DNA of 64,000 bases from Allorhodopirellula solitaria (GCF_007859855.1 NZ_SJPK01000017.1:1-64000), one strand, 5' to 3'; shown: positions 42,854-52,726, numbered from the stretch's first letter. Notes: generated from the sequence alone by a model not told the origin. Made by a program: numbers and translations.

Positions 42854-43500
42854 GCACAGGGCATCACCCGTGCTAGCAGCAGATGGGTGGGAGCGTAGAT
42901 GAAGGCTGGCAATCCCACCATCAAAGCCGTTAGCCATGCCCAACCTGGCATCCAGGTTTGCGGCGCGTCGGCGCTCATGCCGTAGACATAGTTGACGTTG
43001 CGTGGTTGGTTGGCGAAATCCAACGCATCGCCCGGTGCAGGGAGGAGGAAGTATCCGATCAGCATCGCAGCCCACGCGGTCAGCGTCCACGCCCAAAACG
43101 CGCGCCGGTCGTAGCCGAGACGGTATACGATTACGAGCAGCAGGATCGGCAGCCAGAAGTGAAAAAACGACAGACCGCGGCCCATCAGTGAGATGTTGGG
43201 GTCGAACATGTAGTCCGTCATTCCTGTTAGCGGCAGGCCGACGAAATTTCCGAGAAAGTCGACCTGCCAGAGCAGTTGCGGCACGGCGATCCCCACCAAT
43301 GCCATCGAGGCGAAGATCGACTTTTCGGTCCACACCGCCGCCAAGGTTAGGAACAGAGCGATGTCGCAGAAGTAGACGAAGTTGGTGGGACCGTACTCGA
43401 TCCAGTAATACGGAACCAGGACCGCCATGAAAGCGGTGAATCCGATTTTCGCCACCAAGGCAGTGCGTTGCTTCGATCGAGTTTCGGTGGTCGATGTCAT
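42727..43500 (-). CDS. Multispanning membrane protein of unknown function
   Basis: About 257 residues with roughly six or seven membrane segments (TAFMAVLVPYYW, FVYFCDIALFLTLAAVW, LPILLLVIVYRL, AWTLTAWAAMLIGYFLLP, WAWLTALMVGLPAFIYAPTHLLLA). A short proline- and aspartate-rich tail lies antisense to the end of the sulfatase. The periplasmic loop contains DALDFANQPRNVNYVYG. I know no named family; similar proteins seem common in planctomycetes. Starts at 43518 or 43500 are both possible, and neither has a clear ribosome binding site. Confidence 0.65.
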   Translation of the reverse strand: MTSTTETRSKQRTALVAKIGFTAFMAVLVPYYWIEYGPTNFVYFCDIALFLTLAAVWTEKSIFASMALVGIAVPQLLWQVDFLGNFVGLPLTGMTDYMFDPNISLMGRGLSFFHFWLPILLLVIVYRLGYDRRAFWAWTLTAWAAMLIGYFLLPAPGDALDFANQPRNVNYVYGMSADAPQTWMPGWAWLTALMVGLPAFIYAPTHLLLARVMPCAHSGSGRGCQESYIPALSPDQNGDDPQSGTVGSETSHSPSFR

Positions 43501-43866
43501 GAGAGGCACGTCCGTCATGGAGGAGTGGAAGCGAAAACCGCAAGAACGTTTCGCTGTTCTCACTGGTGACCGCTGACGGGGAAACACTGCGCCAGATCGC
43601 CTCAGTATTGCAAAAAAATCAACATGGATGTTGACCAAAGGAAACGTGGAGCATTCCTCGCGACTGTTGTGGTCGGCCACGTAGGGTGTCGTAAGTCTCG
43701 TGCCGGTAGTGGTTTAGAGGCTGTTGAGTGTGTCTAGGGGGAGCCGGTGAGGAGAGCGGGCACGGCGAATGCACTTAGGGCGTGCGAGGCGGCTGTTGGT
43801 CACCGTGTGAGCCGACTCGGTTTTCGCTCCGCCGTCTGTTGTTTATCCCCGGTCTTTCGCCATCCT

Positions 43867-44745
43867 ATGCACGTCGTCAAGCTAGCCGAACTCGCCGCCG
43901 TGATGACTCACCACGGACCCGCTCTGTTGTACCGTCACGCGAGCGTGTCGCCGGAGGCTGTCAATTGCTATTGGACGGCATCGCGCCAACGATTGGAACT
44001 TTGGCACCAAGCATTGATTCGATTTCAACGAGCCAAGGACGACGCCGATTCCAGTCGAGTTCAAGAGTGGTGGCAGGACCATATCGGCGTGGTCGAAGAA
44101 ATCTTGGCGAGTGAGCTACTGACTCGCGTGATGGCTGCGATTGCCGACGGCAGTGACCGAGCCAGCGGTCGTGACGAGTTTTCTCCGATCGCCCAGGCCA
44201 TCTATCTATCGCACTTGGAGGTTCGCAATCGAGTGCAGATGCTGCTTTTGGACCGCCGCGGGTGCAGTGTATCCGATGCGATGCGATTGAACCGACTCCG
44301 GCGTTTGGTCGAGCGATGGATTGATGTTCTGATCGGTGAGCTGGCTTGCTACGACGAAGAGCTGCTGCGATATGGTGTCGATGAAGAGCGGACGCGGTGT
44401 CATGCCGACGACTCCGACGGGTTGGCGTCTTCGCCTCAGCGGCAAATGGTCGGGTGTTTGATTCGCGCATCGATGACGGATTCAATCCAGCGTCGGGTCG
44501 CGGAGCGGGCTTCACTGCCTCTCGCAAACCAAGCCGTTGCTGAGAGTGTTTTATTGATGTTGCGTCCCGAGATGTTCGACAGCGTCGGTGTATTGAAGTC
44601 GCTCTGTTTGCACAGGATCGAAAATCAAGCCACTCGTACCGATCAGATGATCGATGACTACCTGCGTCCCAATCTCGACGACTCGCCTACTGCCTCGGCG
44701 ATTGACACCGTCAATGACACCGCATGGGCGCAGTGGTATCGGTAA
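43867..44745 (+). CDS. Conserved-looking soluble protein of unknown function
   Basis: A 292-residue, largely helical protein without signal peptide or membrane segments. Segments such as WTASRQRLELWHQALIRFQ, EWWQDHIGVVEEILASELL and RLRRLVERWIDVLIGELA suggest a helical bundle. I recognise no family. The frame extends upstream to 43747, but the part before MHVVKLAELAAVMTHHGP looks unlike coding sequence, so ATG 43867 is preferred. Downstream, 148 bp away, is the metallopeptidase gene on the same strand. Confidence 0.55.
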   Translation: MHVVKLAELAAVMTHHGPALLYRHASVSPEAVNCYWTASRQRLELWHQALIRFQRAKDDADSSRVQEWWQDHIGVVEEILASELLTRVMAAIADGSDRASGRDEFSPIAQAIYLSHLEVRNRVQMLLLDRRGCSVSDAMRLNRLRRLVERWIDVLIGELACYDEELLRYGVDEERTRCHADDSDGLASSPQRQMVGCLIRASMTDSIQRRVAERASLPLANQAVAESVLLMLRPEMFDSVGVLKSLCLHRIENQATRTDQMIDDYLRPNLDDSPTASAIDTVNDTAWAQWYR

Positions 44746-44893
44746 ACCGTTAGGCAGGGGCGAACCCACGTGGGATTTTTTTTAGCTCGAGCGGTATTGG
44801 GGGACAAACATGCCGCAGCATTGGAATACACTGCTGGCTGTATGTTGACGCTTCACACCTCCTGTGCACCCGCTCATTGATTCTTAGTGCGAG

Positions 44894-45988
44894 ATGACCG
44901 GCCGAAAATCACGACGAACGCGAGTGGCCCTGCCCGAGCAATTGCCTTTGGCTCGCCGCAAAAACGTCCAGCAAGCCGACGATCAGCTTTTGCCGCTATC
45001 GGATGCCGAGTTGCTCGATCTGCGAATGAGCGATCTCAGGCTGACCATTCGTGGCACGATTTTGGAAAAGCGCATTGCTCAGCTCAATGAGGAATTGGCT
45101 GCCCGAGGTTTGAAGTTCAAACCACACTTTTGGTTGAGTGAAGATTGGTTTTCGCCTGATGATGTGCCCGGCATCGCGATCCCATTCTATTTGGCTCACC
45201 GCCGCTTGGTGCGTTTGGAACGCAAGCAGTTACTCGACGTCGAGGGTGGTACGCATGAATGGTGTATGAAAATTCTGCGTCACGAAACCGGACATGCCAT
45301 CGATACGGCATTTCGGTTGCGGCGCCGGGCGATTTACCGCAATGTCTTTGGGAGGTCGTCGGAACCTTATCCCGAGTCGTACCAACCAACACCCTCGAGC
45401 CGGGACTATGTTCATCATCTCGAGATGTGGTATGCGCAGTCGCATCCGCTAGAGGATTTTGCCGAGACGTTTGCAGTTTGGTTGCGACCGGGTTCGCGGT
45501 GGCGCGCTCGCTATCGCGAGTGGCCGGCGATCAAGAAACTCGAGACGGTCGATGAACTGATGAGCTCGATTCAAGGCAAAAAGCCCGTCGTCCGGTCTCG
45601 CGCGACCGTTGACCCGTTGTCGCGACTGCGTAAGACTCTGCGGACCCATTACCAACGCAAACGTGCGCACTATGGAGTCGATTTGCCGAGCGTGTATGAC
45701 GGCGATCTGCGGCGTCTTTTTTCGGCAGATCCTGCGCATCGACGCAACATGACCGCAGCCGCATTCCTGACCCGCATTCGCACCGAGTTGCACCGAACGG
45801 TTTCCAAATGGACGGGCCAGTATGCCTATACGATCGACCAGGTCGTTCAGGAGATGATCGAGAGATGCCGTGAGCTGAATTTGCGTTTAGGTGGACCGAT
45901 CGAGGAAGTCAAACGGGACGCGATGATCTTGGTCGCAGTTCGCACCACTAATTTTTTGCATGAGGGAGGCCATCGTGTCGCCATTTGA
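44894..45988 (+). CDS. Putative zinc metallopeptidase (HExxH)
   Basis: A 364-residue protein with the zinc motif His130-Glu131-T-G-His134 in LRHETGHAIDTAFRL. A probable third ligand is in the EDFAETFAVWLRPG segment at about 187-191. This matches the putative zinc-binding metallopeptidase family (PF15887). No signal peptide is seen. The gene is 24 bp ahead of a Ddl-like ATP-grasp gene and on the same strand, so they are probably one operon. A peptidase next to a peptide-bond-forming enzyme suggests a shared peptide substrate, which is an inference. Confidence 0.75.
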   Translation: MTGRKSRRTRVALPEQLPLARRKNVQQADDQLLPLSDAELLDLRMSDLRLTIRGTILEKRIAQLNEELAARGLKFKPHFWLSEDWFSPDDVPGIAIPFYLAHRRLVRLERKQLLDVEGGTHEWCMKILRHETGHAIDTAFRLRRRAIYRNVFGRSSEPYPESYQPTPSSRDYVHHLEMWYAQSHPLEDFAETFAVWLRPGSRWRARYREWPAIKKLETVDELMSSIQGKKPVVRSRATVDPLSRLRKTLRTHYQRKRAHYGVDLPSVYDGDLRRLFSADPAHRRNMTAAAFLTRIRTELHRTVSKWTGQYAYTIDQVVQEMIERCRELNLRLGGPIEEVKRDAMILVAVRTTNFLHEGGHRVAI

Positions 45989-46012
45989 ACACCGCCCCCA
46001 CTTGAGGCCGAT

Positions 46013-47038
46013 ATGAGCAAACTGCGCGTATTGGTATTGGTTCGGGACGGCCACGTGCCTCCTGAGTCCCTCCACGGAATTGATGAGAAGGAGTGGGGAG
46101 CATGGAAGGCAGAGTTTGATATCTGTGAAACCCTGCGTGGGCTCGGTCACGAAGTGCTGCCGCTCGGCCTCTACGATGATTTGGGACCGATCCGGAAAGC
46201 TCTCAGAGAGTTTGAGCCGGACATCACCTACATGCTGCTCGAAGAATTCCACGGAGTGGTGACCTACGACTTCGCGGTGATCAGTTATCTCGAATTGATG
46301 CAGCAGCCCTACACAGGCTGCAATCCACGGGGGTTGCTATTGAGCAAGGACAAGGCGCTGTCGAAGAAAATACTTGCCTATCACCGAATCCCAACGCCTC
46401 GGTTTGCTGTTTTCAAGCAGGGCCGTGCGGTCCGGCGTCCCAAGCGGCTGACCTTTCCGCTGTTCGTCAAATCGGTGACTGAGGACGCGTCGTTCGCGAT
46501 CTCGCAAGCTTCACTGGTCCACAACGACGAGGCCTTGGCCGAGCGTGTTGCGTTCGTCCATGAGAAAGCAGACGACGATGCGCTCGTTGAACAATACATC
46601 GACGGACGCGAAATTTACTGTGGAGTACTCGGCAATGATCGTTTGGTTTGTTTCCCCGCGTGGGAAATGGATTTTGGTAGCATGCCCGACGACGCCGCCC
46701 CGATCGCGACGAGCCGTGTGAAGTGGGATCTCAACTACCAGGAGCGACATCAGATCACCACGCACGCGGCCAAGGACCTCGATCCAGCGATGGAGCAGAA
46801 GATCGCCAAGCTGTGCAAGCGAACCTATCGCGCCCTCAGCATGAGCGGTTATGGCCGCATGGACCTTCGTTTGACGCCGGGTGGAGAGATTTTCGTGATC
46901 GAAGCCAACGCCAACCCGAATATCGAGTACGGCGAAGATTTCGCGGAGTCCGCTGAGGCCGCAGGAATCTCCTACGAAGCTTTGATTCAACGAATCCTCA
47001 ACCTCGGGCTCAACCACAAAGCAGCCTGGATGGCCTGA
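46013..47038 (+). CDS. ATP-grasp ligase related to D-alanine-D-alanine ligase
   Basis: A 341-residue ATP-grasp enzyme. The N-terminal domain holds LEEFHGVVTYDFAVISYLEL. The central domain has GCNPRGLLLSKDKALSKKIL and FPLFVKSVTEDASFAI, with VEQYIDGREIYCGVLG. The metal-binding end is GRMDLRLTPGGEIFVIEANANPN. The Ddl resemblance is clear, but the usual D-Ala substrate motifs are not conserved enough to call it Ddl. It probably joins an amino acid or peptide to an amine. It forms a pair with the upstream metallopeptidase. Confidence 0.78.
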   Translation: MSKLRVLVLVRDGHVPPESLHGIDEKEWGAWKAEFDICETLRGLGHEVLPLGLYDDLGPIRKALREFEPDITYMLLEEFHGVVTYDFAVISYLELMQQPYTGCNPRGLLLSKDKALSKKILAYHRIPTPRFAVFKQGRAVRRPKRLTFPLFVKSVTEDASFAISQASLVHNDEALAERVAFVHEKADDDALVEQYIDGREIYCGVLGNDRLVCFPAWEMDFGSMPDDAAPIATSRVKWDLNYQERHQITTHAAKDLDPAMEQKIAKLCKRTYRALSMSGYGRMDLRLTPGGEIFVIEANANPNIEYGEDFAESAEAAGISYEALIQRILNLGLNHKAAWMA

Positions 47039-47040
47039 GG

Positions 47041-47059
47041 CCAGCCAGGGCTTGGCTGG
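47041..47059 (+). terminator. Hairpin after the ATP-grasp gene
   Basis: CCAGCCA-GGGCT-TGGCTGG forms a perfect 7-bp stem just past the stop codon. Beside it the word GGGGGCTCACTCGTGG occurs twice; the second copy contains the stop codon of the opposing permease gene, so its 3' end was partly duplicated. Confidence 0.45.
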
Positions 47060-47081
47060 GGGCTCACTCGTGGTTGGGGGC

Positions 47082-48416
47082 TCACTCGTGGCGGAGGGCG
47101 TCGATTGGGTTCATGCGGGCGGCGCGGATAGCGGGATAGAGACCGCTACCGAGCCCCACGGCAACGGCGATGAATACGGCCAGTGGGATGGTTTCCATCA
47201 CGATCGTGGGTTGAGAATCACGGATGGCACTGGGCAATACCGCGAACTGTTCCGGGAAGCCCTGTTCGATCATCAGCATCGCCCCGCGGTAAAGTGGTGG
47301 TCCAGCGAACCCGAGTAAGATTCCGAGTGCGGCTCCGGCGAATGAGAGCAAGATCGTCTCCACAAGAAACTGCCGCACGATATCACGCCGCCGAGCTCCA
47401 AGAGCACGCCGGATCCCAATTTCCCGGGTCCGCTCGGTGACACTGGCGAGCATAATATTCATGATCCCGATGCCGCCCACGAGCAGCGAAATGCAGGCGA
47501 TTAAAACGCCGATCCCTAAAAACATCAGTCGCAGGTTTCGCGCTTGCTCGAGCAGTTCGAGCGGCACGACGACAGCGATGTCGCCTGCCTCTTGATGCTT
47601 CGGGGCCAAAATGTCCTCGATCACCTTGGCGGTCGGACGCACTTGGCTGACGCGCTGGACCTGCATCGTGATCTGGTTGAGTTCCATGATCTCGATCTGA
47701 AACTGGCCGCTTCGCCGAGTCACGATCGTATCCCCGATGCGCTTCTGCATGGTTTCGATCGGAATGTAGACGTCTCGATTAAAGTCTTGGGAATCGAGCG
47801 AACCACCGATAGCTGCCGAGGCGCTGCGTGATTCGAGCACTCCGACGATGCGGTAGTAGTCGGTATGCTCGGGAACGTAAATACGTTTCCCTACCGCATC
47901 TTCGAAGGGGAACAGTTTTTCAGCGATACCCGCAGCGATGACGCAGACGTTCTCTGCACGAGCGCCGTCAGCATCGGTGAGGAATCGCCCGCCTCGCTTT
48001 CTGAGTTCTAGCTGGTTGACGGTTTTGTATCCGGGCGTGCACCCGACGAGCCGTCCGGACGCGAGTTCATCGCCGTGCGTGAACTGTCGTTTGATTTCGC
48101 GAATCGGGATCGCCCGATCAATCATCGGGAGGGTCGCGACGATTTGGTCGAATTCGCTGCGTGACAATCCGTATTTGGATGCGTCGGAACCGGCGAGTTT
48201 TTCTTCGGGTGGCTTGACCGAGCGGACGATGATCGTGGTCGCACCGAGCGATTCGATCTGCTTTTGCACTTGGTCACTAGCGCCCTGGCTGATGGCCGTC
48301 AAAACGATCACCGACCAGACCCCGATCAAGATGCCGAGCATCGTCAGGCCGGTGCGAAGAGGGTGCAGCGTCAAGCTCTTGACGCCCATGCGGATTGTTC
48401 GCAACCACATTAACAT
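47082..48416 (-). CDS. MacB-type ABC transporter permease
   Basis: A 444-residue permease with one N-terminal membrane helix (LTMLGILIGVWSVIVLTAI), a large periplasmic domain and three C-terminal helices (GIGVLIACISLLVGGIGIMNIMLASVTER, FAGAALGILLGFAG, IPLAVFIAVAVGLGSGLYP). The motifs TERTREIGIRRALGAR and PIDALRHE mark the MacB/FtsX family. It is the third gene of an adaptor-ATPase-permease operon, 13 bp after the ATPase gene. Such systems export lipoproteins, peptides or antibiotics with mechanical coupling. The substrate is unknown. Confidence 0.88.
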   Translation of the reverse strand: MLMWLRTIRMGVKSLTLHPLRTGLTMLGILIGVWSVIVLTAISQGASDQVQKQIESLGATTIIVRSVKPPEEKLAGSDASKYGLSRSEFDQIVATLPMIDRAIPIREIKRQFTHGDELASGRLVGCTPGYKTVNQLELRKRGGRFLTDADGARAENVCVIAAGIAEKLFPFEDAVGKRIYVPEHTDYYRIVGVLESRSASAAIGGSLDSQDFNRDVYIPIETMQKRIGDTIVTRRSGQFQIEIMELNQITMQVQRVSQVRPTAKVIEDILAPKHQEAGDIAVVVPLELLEQARNLRLMFLGIGVLIACISLLVGGIGIMNIMLASVTERTREIGIRRALGARRRDIVRQFLVETILLSFAGAALGILLGFAGPPLYRGAMLMIEQGFPEQFAVLPSAIRDSQPTIVMETIPLAVFIAVAVGLGSGLYPAIRAARMNPIDALRHE

Positions 48417-48429
48417 TGGTCAACGGCCT

Positions 48430-49296
48430 TCATGAGAGTCCTTGTTTGTTTTTAACCGCGAGCGCTGCGGCGGCTTGAAGCTCACGGGCGGATTGGCGTT
48501 GCTCGTCGCTAACGGGTTCATCGCTGTGCAGCATCCCATCTTTGAGTCGGATGATCCGGCGAGCTCGTTCGGCAACGTCGTCCTCGTGAGTCACCAGGAT
48601 GATGGTACGACCTTCCCCATTGAGTTGATCGAAGAGGGCCAGGATCTCGTCCGTCGTGACACTGTCGAGGTTACCGGTCGGTTCGTCGGCCAGGATAAAG
48701 TAGGGGTCGTTGACGAGACTGCGGGCGATCGCGACCCGCTGCTGTTGTCCACCGGAGAGTTGATTGGGTCGGTGATCGAGCCGGTCGGCCAACCCCACGC
48801 GTTCGGCCAAGTCGACAGCGCGAGCATACTCCTTGGGACCGAGCAGGCCTTGGTAGTAGAGTGGGACTTGAATGTTCTCAACGACGGTGAGCTGCTGGAT
48901 CAGGTTGTAGGACTGGAAGACGAACCCGATCCGACGGCTGCGAATATCCGCCAATTGGTCGTCTGTCATCAGACTGATATTGTCTTTCCCGAGCATGAGA
49001 CTGCCCGATGTCGGTTGGTCGAGGCAACCGAGCATGTTCAGCAGCGTACTCTTGCCGCTGCCCGACGGACCCATGATGGCGACATAGTCGCCCTGAGGAA
49101 CGTCAAAGGAGACGCCACGCAGAGCCCGGACGGTCTCGCTCTTGAGAACGTATTCTTTGGTCAGGGCATCAATGCGCGTAGCGAGCTTGGCGGTCGAAGT
49201 CGGCTTTTCAGCAGCGGGCGAGGCGGTAGGAATGGGCACGTCGGGAGATATAGGCACAGGTGCTGGCGGATTGGAATGCAGCAGGAAATTTTTCAT
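48430..49296 (-). CDS. MacB/LolD-type ABC transporter ATPase
   Basis: A 288-residue ATPase with Walker A IMGPSGSGKSTLLNMLG, Q-loop FVFQSYNLIQQLTVVENI, signature LSGGQQQRVAIARSLVNDP, Walker B ILADEPTGNLDS and the switch His in ILVTHEDDVA. An unusual 38-residue Pro- and Ala-rich extension precedes the ATPase domain. Its start overlaps the adaptor stop (ATGA). Together with the permease it powers a MacAB-like exporter. Confidence 0.92.
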   Translation of the reverse strand: MKNFLLHSNPPAPVPISPDVPIPTASPAAEKPTSTAKLATRIDALTKEYVLKSETVRALRGVSFDVPQGDYVAIMGPSGSGKSTLLNMLGCLDQPTSGSLMLGKDNISLMTDDQLADIRSRRIGFVFQSYNLIQQLTVVENIQVPLYYQGLLGPKEYARAVDLAERVGLADRLDHRPNQLSGGQQQRVAIARSLVNDPYFILADEPTGNLDSVTTDEILALFDQLNGEGRTIILVTHEDDVAERARRIIRLKDGMLHSDEPVSDEQRQSARELQAAAALAVKNKQGLS

Positions 49297-50945
49297 GCGG
49301 CCGGTTGATCGGATTTTTCGGCTTTCAGATCCGCCGTTTCCTTGGCATCGCCCCGGTTCGCTGCGGGCGTCGATTGGACACCGGGCTGAGCGTCACCTCG
49401 CGGGGCATTCTCGGACATGTTGTCCTTGGCGGCGGCAACCGATCCCGGCCGACGAATCATGTCGCTGTTGTCCTCGGCTTCGACCTCCGGCAAATTCATC
49501 AGCGACAGATGTTGACGAAGATTCAGCACGGCTTTCTCGCCTGGGTTAAGCCCCTCGGTGATGCTCGCCATGGTGTCGTTGGTAGCCGAGATCTCCACTT
49601 CGCGAGTTTCGAAGCTTTGGGCTCCTGTTTGGACCAACGCGAACATGTTTTTATCGTGTTCGTAGACAGCCTGGATAGGGACCTGTATCGCCTCGGGAAT
49701 CTGTTCGACGAACACCTCGACGGCGGCAGTCATGCCGGTGCGAATGTGATCAGGTGGATCGGTGATTTCAACGATCACCCCGTACTCTTTAATCGATGAG
49801 CTGAACCAGCTGCCTGGTTCGGCATAGCGGTTGACTTTCGCGACGTGCCCCTTGAGCATCAGAGACGACAGGGCATCGATGCGAATCTTTGCAGGCATGC
49901 CTTTTTCAAGCAGCGTGATGCGAGATTCATTCACGTTGCAGCGAACTTGCATTTTGGTTGGGTCGGGCAAGCGGATGAGTGTTTGGCGTTCACGGACGAC
50001 CGCGCCAGCTTCGACAACGAACTCCGAATCGCCGCGGCGGCTTTGTTTATTGGCATGCACGACCACGCCATCGGTCGGCGCCACCATCACGCAACTCGCA
50101 ATCTGCTGCTCAATCTGCTTGTACTCGAGCTTTTCCTCGGAGAGTTTTTCGCGGGCCGCGGTCAAACCAGCCTTCGCTGCTTCGATATCACTATCGAACT
50201 GCACAAGCATCTTCCGCTTGGTCAGATCTTGGAGTACCCGGAGCCGACCTTTCGCCGCATCGAGTTGGTTTCGTGTATTGGCGAGAGCAAACTTGTCCGC
50301 CTCGAGTTGAAGTGAATTGACGAGTCCCTTGGCGACGAGTCGCTCGCTACTCTCGAGTGCGAGTTGAGCCTTCCGCATCTCCTGTTCGGCGATCGCCATC
50401 TCACTGAGGATCGCTTTCTCTTCAGTTTGAAACAAACCTTCGAGGTATTCTTCCCGAGAAATCGTGGCCTGTTCCAACAACGCATCTGCCGTCGCCACAG
50501 CGGCTTCTGCGGTGATCACTTCGAGCCGATTCTCTTTTAACTCAATTTCGAGATTGGACGAATCCAACTCGACGAGCTTGTCGCCTGTGCGAACGTGGGT
50601 CCCTTCATCGATGACCCACAAAATTGCGGTGCCCGTATTGCCGCGAGACTCAATCTCGCAAACCACTTCCGTATTGCTGCTACTCTCGATTTCACCCTGC
50701 TCGACGATAGTGTGGTCAAACGAACCCTGCGTGACCTCACTGATGAGCAGGTCGTCAGGCGAAATCAGCGTTTGCTGTGTCTGATAGGTATCGTAAGCGT
50801 ACCAACCGGCGCCACCGAGAATCGCCAACACCACGAGCAGGATCGTTTTCGCTCCGCCGCGACGGGCGTGGGTGGGTGGGCGGAAGCGGGGCGAGATGAC
50901 GGGATGCATGGTGAAGTGGTGGGGAGAGAGGGGAGGGGCGAGCAT
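49293..50945 (-). CDS. MacA/HlyD-type membrane fusion protein
   Basis: A 550-residue adaptor with one membrane anchor (TILLVVLAILGGAGWYAYDTY), a biotinyl-lipoyl-like hairpin domain, a long coiled coil (about 140-270: EEYLEGLFQTEEKAILSEMA and LEADKFALANTRNQLDAAKG), and the beta-barrel domain (VRCNVNESRITLLEKGMPAK). A charged, low-complexity C-terminal tail is unusual for the family. The first ATG is chosen because AGGA precedes it by 8 nt. It opens the export operon and would link the permease to an outer membrane exit, for which no gene is seen here. Confidence 0.88.
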   Translation of the reverse strand: MLAPPLSPHHFTMHPVISPRFRPPTHARRGGAKTILLVVLAILGGAGWYAYDTYQTQQTLISPDDLLISEVTQGSFDHTIVEQGEIESSSNTEVVCEIESRGNTGTAILWVIDEGTHVRTGDKLVELDSSNLEIELKENRLEVITAEAAVATADALLEQATISREEYLEGLFQTEEKAILSEMAIAEQEMRKAQLALESSERLVAKGLVNSLQLEADKFALANTRNQLDAAKGRLRVLQDLTKRKMLVQFDSDIEAAKAGLTAAREKLSEEKLEYKQIEQQIASCVMVAPTDGVVVHANKQSRRGDSEFVVEAGAVVRERQTLIRLPDPTKMQVRCNVNESRITLLEKGMPAKIRIDALSSLMLKGHVAKVNRYAEPGSWFSSSIKEYGVIVEITDPPDHIRTGMTAAVEVFVEQIPEAIQVPIQAVYEHDKNMFALVQTGAQSFETREVEISATNDTMASITEGLNPGEKAVLNLRQHLSLMNLPEVEAEDNSDMIRRPGSVAAAKDNMSENAPRGDAQPGVQSTPAANRGDAKETADLKAEKSDQPAA

Positions 50946-51240
50946 GCGAGGAATCCTGGTCGCTCGATATCGATGGACCCGATCGAGTTCTTTCTTGGGT
51001 CGAGTGACGGGCCGACACCTGCGGTGGGATGCGACGACGGCAGCAGCAAACCACTCATTTCGGCCACAGTGTTCCTCGCCGGGACCGCAGCCTGGTTGAA
51101 ACCCCGGACCGCGTTGAACCGATCGGTGGTTTCTACGAAACTCGATTGAAAAATATCACTCAAATATCGCGGGAAGCCAGTAAGGTTGCTCGAACTTCCC
51201 TTAAGCGATGTTTCTGGAGTGGTGGGTTCCGAATATTCGC
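50946..51240. other. Intergenic region upstream of the export operon
   Basis: About 295 bp between the adaptor start and the end of the pyrophosphorylase gene. No gene is supported. It should contain the promoter of the MacAB-like operon; no clear box was found. Confidence 0.4.
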
Positions 51241-52644
51241 TTAGGCATCCCAGTAGCGGTCGGCGTCAACGCTTACCTCTGCAGGTAGTTTAGCTTGCAA
51301 TTGCGCGGGATCGAGCGCGAATTGGGCATTGATCTCGACTTTTACGCCCGTGGCGACGCTGCCGCCCGCATCTTCGATCCAGGCCCGGTGCAAATCCACC
51401 ATTGCCTGTCGGGCTAGGGTCGGCGTGTCCGCCTCGGCGCCGTCCGCATTTTTGACAGGAGCAAATGCCTTGGCCGGTTCTACTTCACAGATAATGGTCT
51501 GTTCCGCCGCTGGCAGGAGGTCGAAGATGAACTTCTCGAACTTGGTCGCATTGGGCGACGAAGGCTCGACGAGGTTCGCGTTGGCGTCCAGGTAAGGCAC
51601 CTTCTTGCTGGCCCGGTGAAAGGGAAGTGACGTGCTGCTGTTTCGTTCACGAGCGAGAAACGCGATGTCGAACAGGTGCACGGCAATGCTGCCGGCCCAC
51701 AGTTTCAGGCCGCCGCTCTCGTCGGTCATCTCGGCGGCCTCATCTGGCAGGTCGCTGTACTCGATCACATGGGTGCGACCATCGACTTCAACAACATTGC
51801 CAACTTTCTCAGTCGGGTAGCGTTTACGAATGACCTGCGACGTCATCTCGCTGCTTGAGAGCAGATGGTGCCCAATGAATTCGGGATCACAGAGGGTGAC
51901 GAGTGGATTGTCGACTTGGAAATAGAACAGGTGCCGATGCCCTGCTGCGTGCATGCGATCCAAGCAACCATGACGGGCGAGAGCCGTCAGGGTGCCGCCG
52001 TGGCCGTCGGGGCTCAGCGCGAGTGAGTCCTGTTCGGCGAGCAGCAATTTTCCCGACGCTGCATCGACTGCCGGCATGGTACCCTGCTTGAAGATCACGA
52101 CCTGATCACGATCGATCCCGAAATAATCGTTCGCTTCGAAATAGTCGCGTGTGGGAGCATCCGTCGCGTCGCTGGTCATGATGTACCATGGGATCGTCAC
52201 GCCGTAGCGTCGACCAGTCGCGATCAAGCGATCCGCGAAGATTTGGAACAGGGTGCGTTCGCTGATCGGCCCGATGGGGAACATGCCCTTGGGCGAGTCA
52301 AAACCGAGCCGAGTGCCCTGCCCACCCGCGACGAGAACGACAGCGATTTCACCGGCGCGGAGAGCTTCCTCACCGCGCTGGCGAGCATCGGCAACCGACC
52401 AGGGAACGCCGCTACCATCGGCCGAAACGGCGAGCGGTAGCGTGGCACCGCGCGCCATCGCGGCGTAGTCGGTAGGCTCTTCGGCGCCGCTGACCAAATC
52501 GGCGAGCTCGGCTAAGTCGATGGCTTGAACTTGTGCGGCGAGCTGGTCACGCGAAGCGGAGTCCAGTTCGTCCCAATACCGCAGAATGTGCGTCTGATCA
52601 TACGGTGCGAGGAGGGCGGTGAGTTCGTCGCGAGTGGCAGTCAT
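51241..52644 (-). CDS. UDP-sugar pyrophosphorylase (UAP1-like)
   Basis: A 467-residue nucleotidyltransferase of the UDPGP family. The signature VLVAGGQGTRLGFDSPKGMFPIG lies at about residues 105-127. Further family motifs are YIMTSDATDAPT, FKQGTMPAV, SPDGHGGTLTAL, FYFQVDNPLV and the later HVIEYSDLP. It resembles eukaryote-type UDP-N-acetylglucosamine pyrophosphorylase more than GlmU or GalU. It makes UDP-sugars for wall or capsule synthesis. The ATG at 52644 fits family N-termini; the frame remains open upstream. It lies 82 bp after purD on the same strand. Confidence 0.85.
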   Translation of the reverse strand: MTATRDELTALLAPYDQTHILRYWDELDSASRDQLAAQVQAIDLAELADLVSGAEEPTDYAAMARGATLPLAVSADGSGVPWSVADARQRGEEALRAGEIAVVLVAGGQGTRLGFDSPKGMFPIGPISERTLFQIFADRLIATGRRYGVTIPWYIMTSDATDAPTRDYFEANDYFGIDRDQVVIFKQGTMPAVDAASGKLLLAEQDSLALSPDGHGGTLTALARHGCLDRMHAAGHRHLFYFQVDNPLVTLCDPEFIGHHLLSSSEMTSQVIRKRYPTEKVGNVVEVDGRTHVIEYSDLPDEAAEMTDESGGLKLWAGSIAVHLFDIAFLARERNSSTSLPFHRASKKVPYLDANANLVEPSSPNATKFEKFIFDLLPAAEQTIICEVEPAKAFAPVKNADGAEADTPTLARQAMVDLHRAWIEDAGGSVATGVKVEINAQFALDPAQLQAKLPAEVSVDADRYWDA

Positions 52645-52726
52645 GATCGAATCGGAGGTATGAAAGGGAGCGGACGGATGCGTTCGCGGGGAGTGCGATT
52701 GCGGGGAGTGCGATTCCGGGTGTGAT

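Noticed and set aside
49831-50315. Plus-strand frames opposite the MacA-like adaptor
   Set aside because: They lie antisense to a complete adaptor protein and show no domain.
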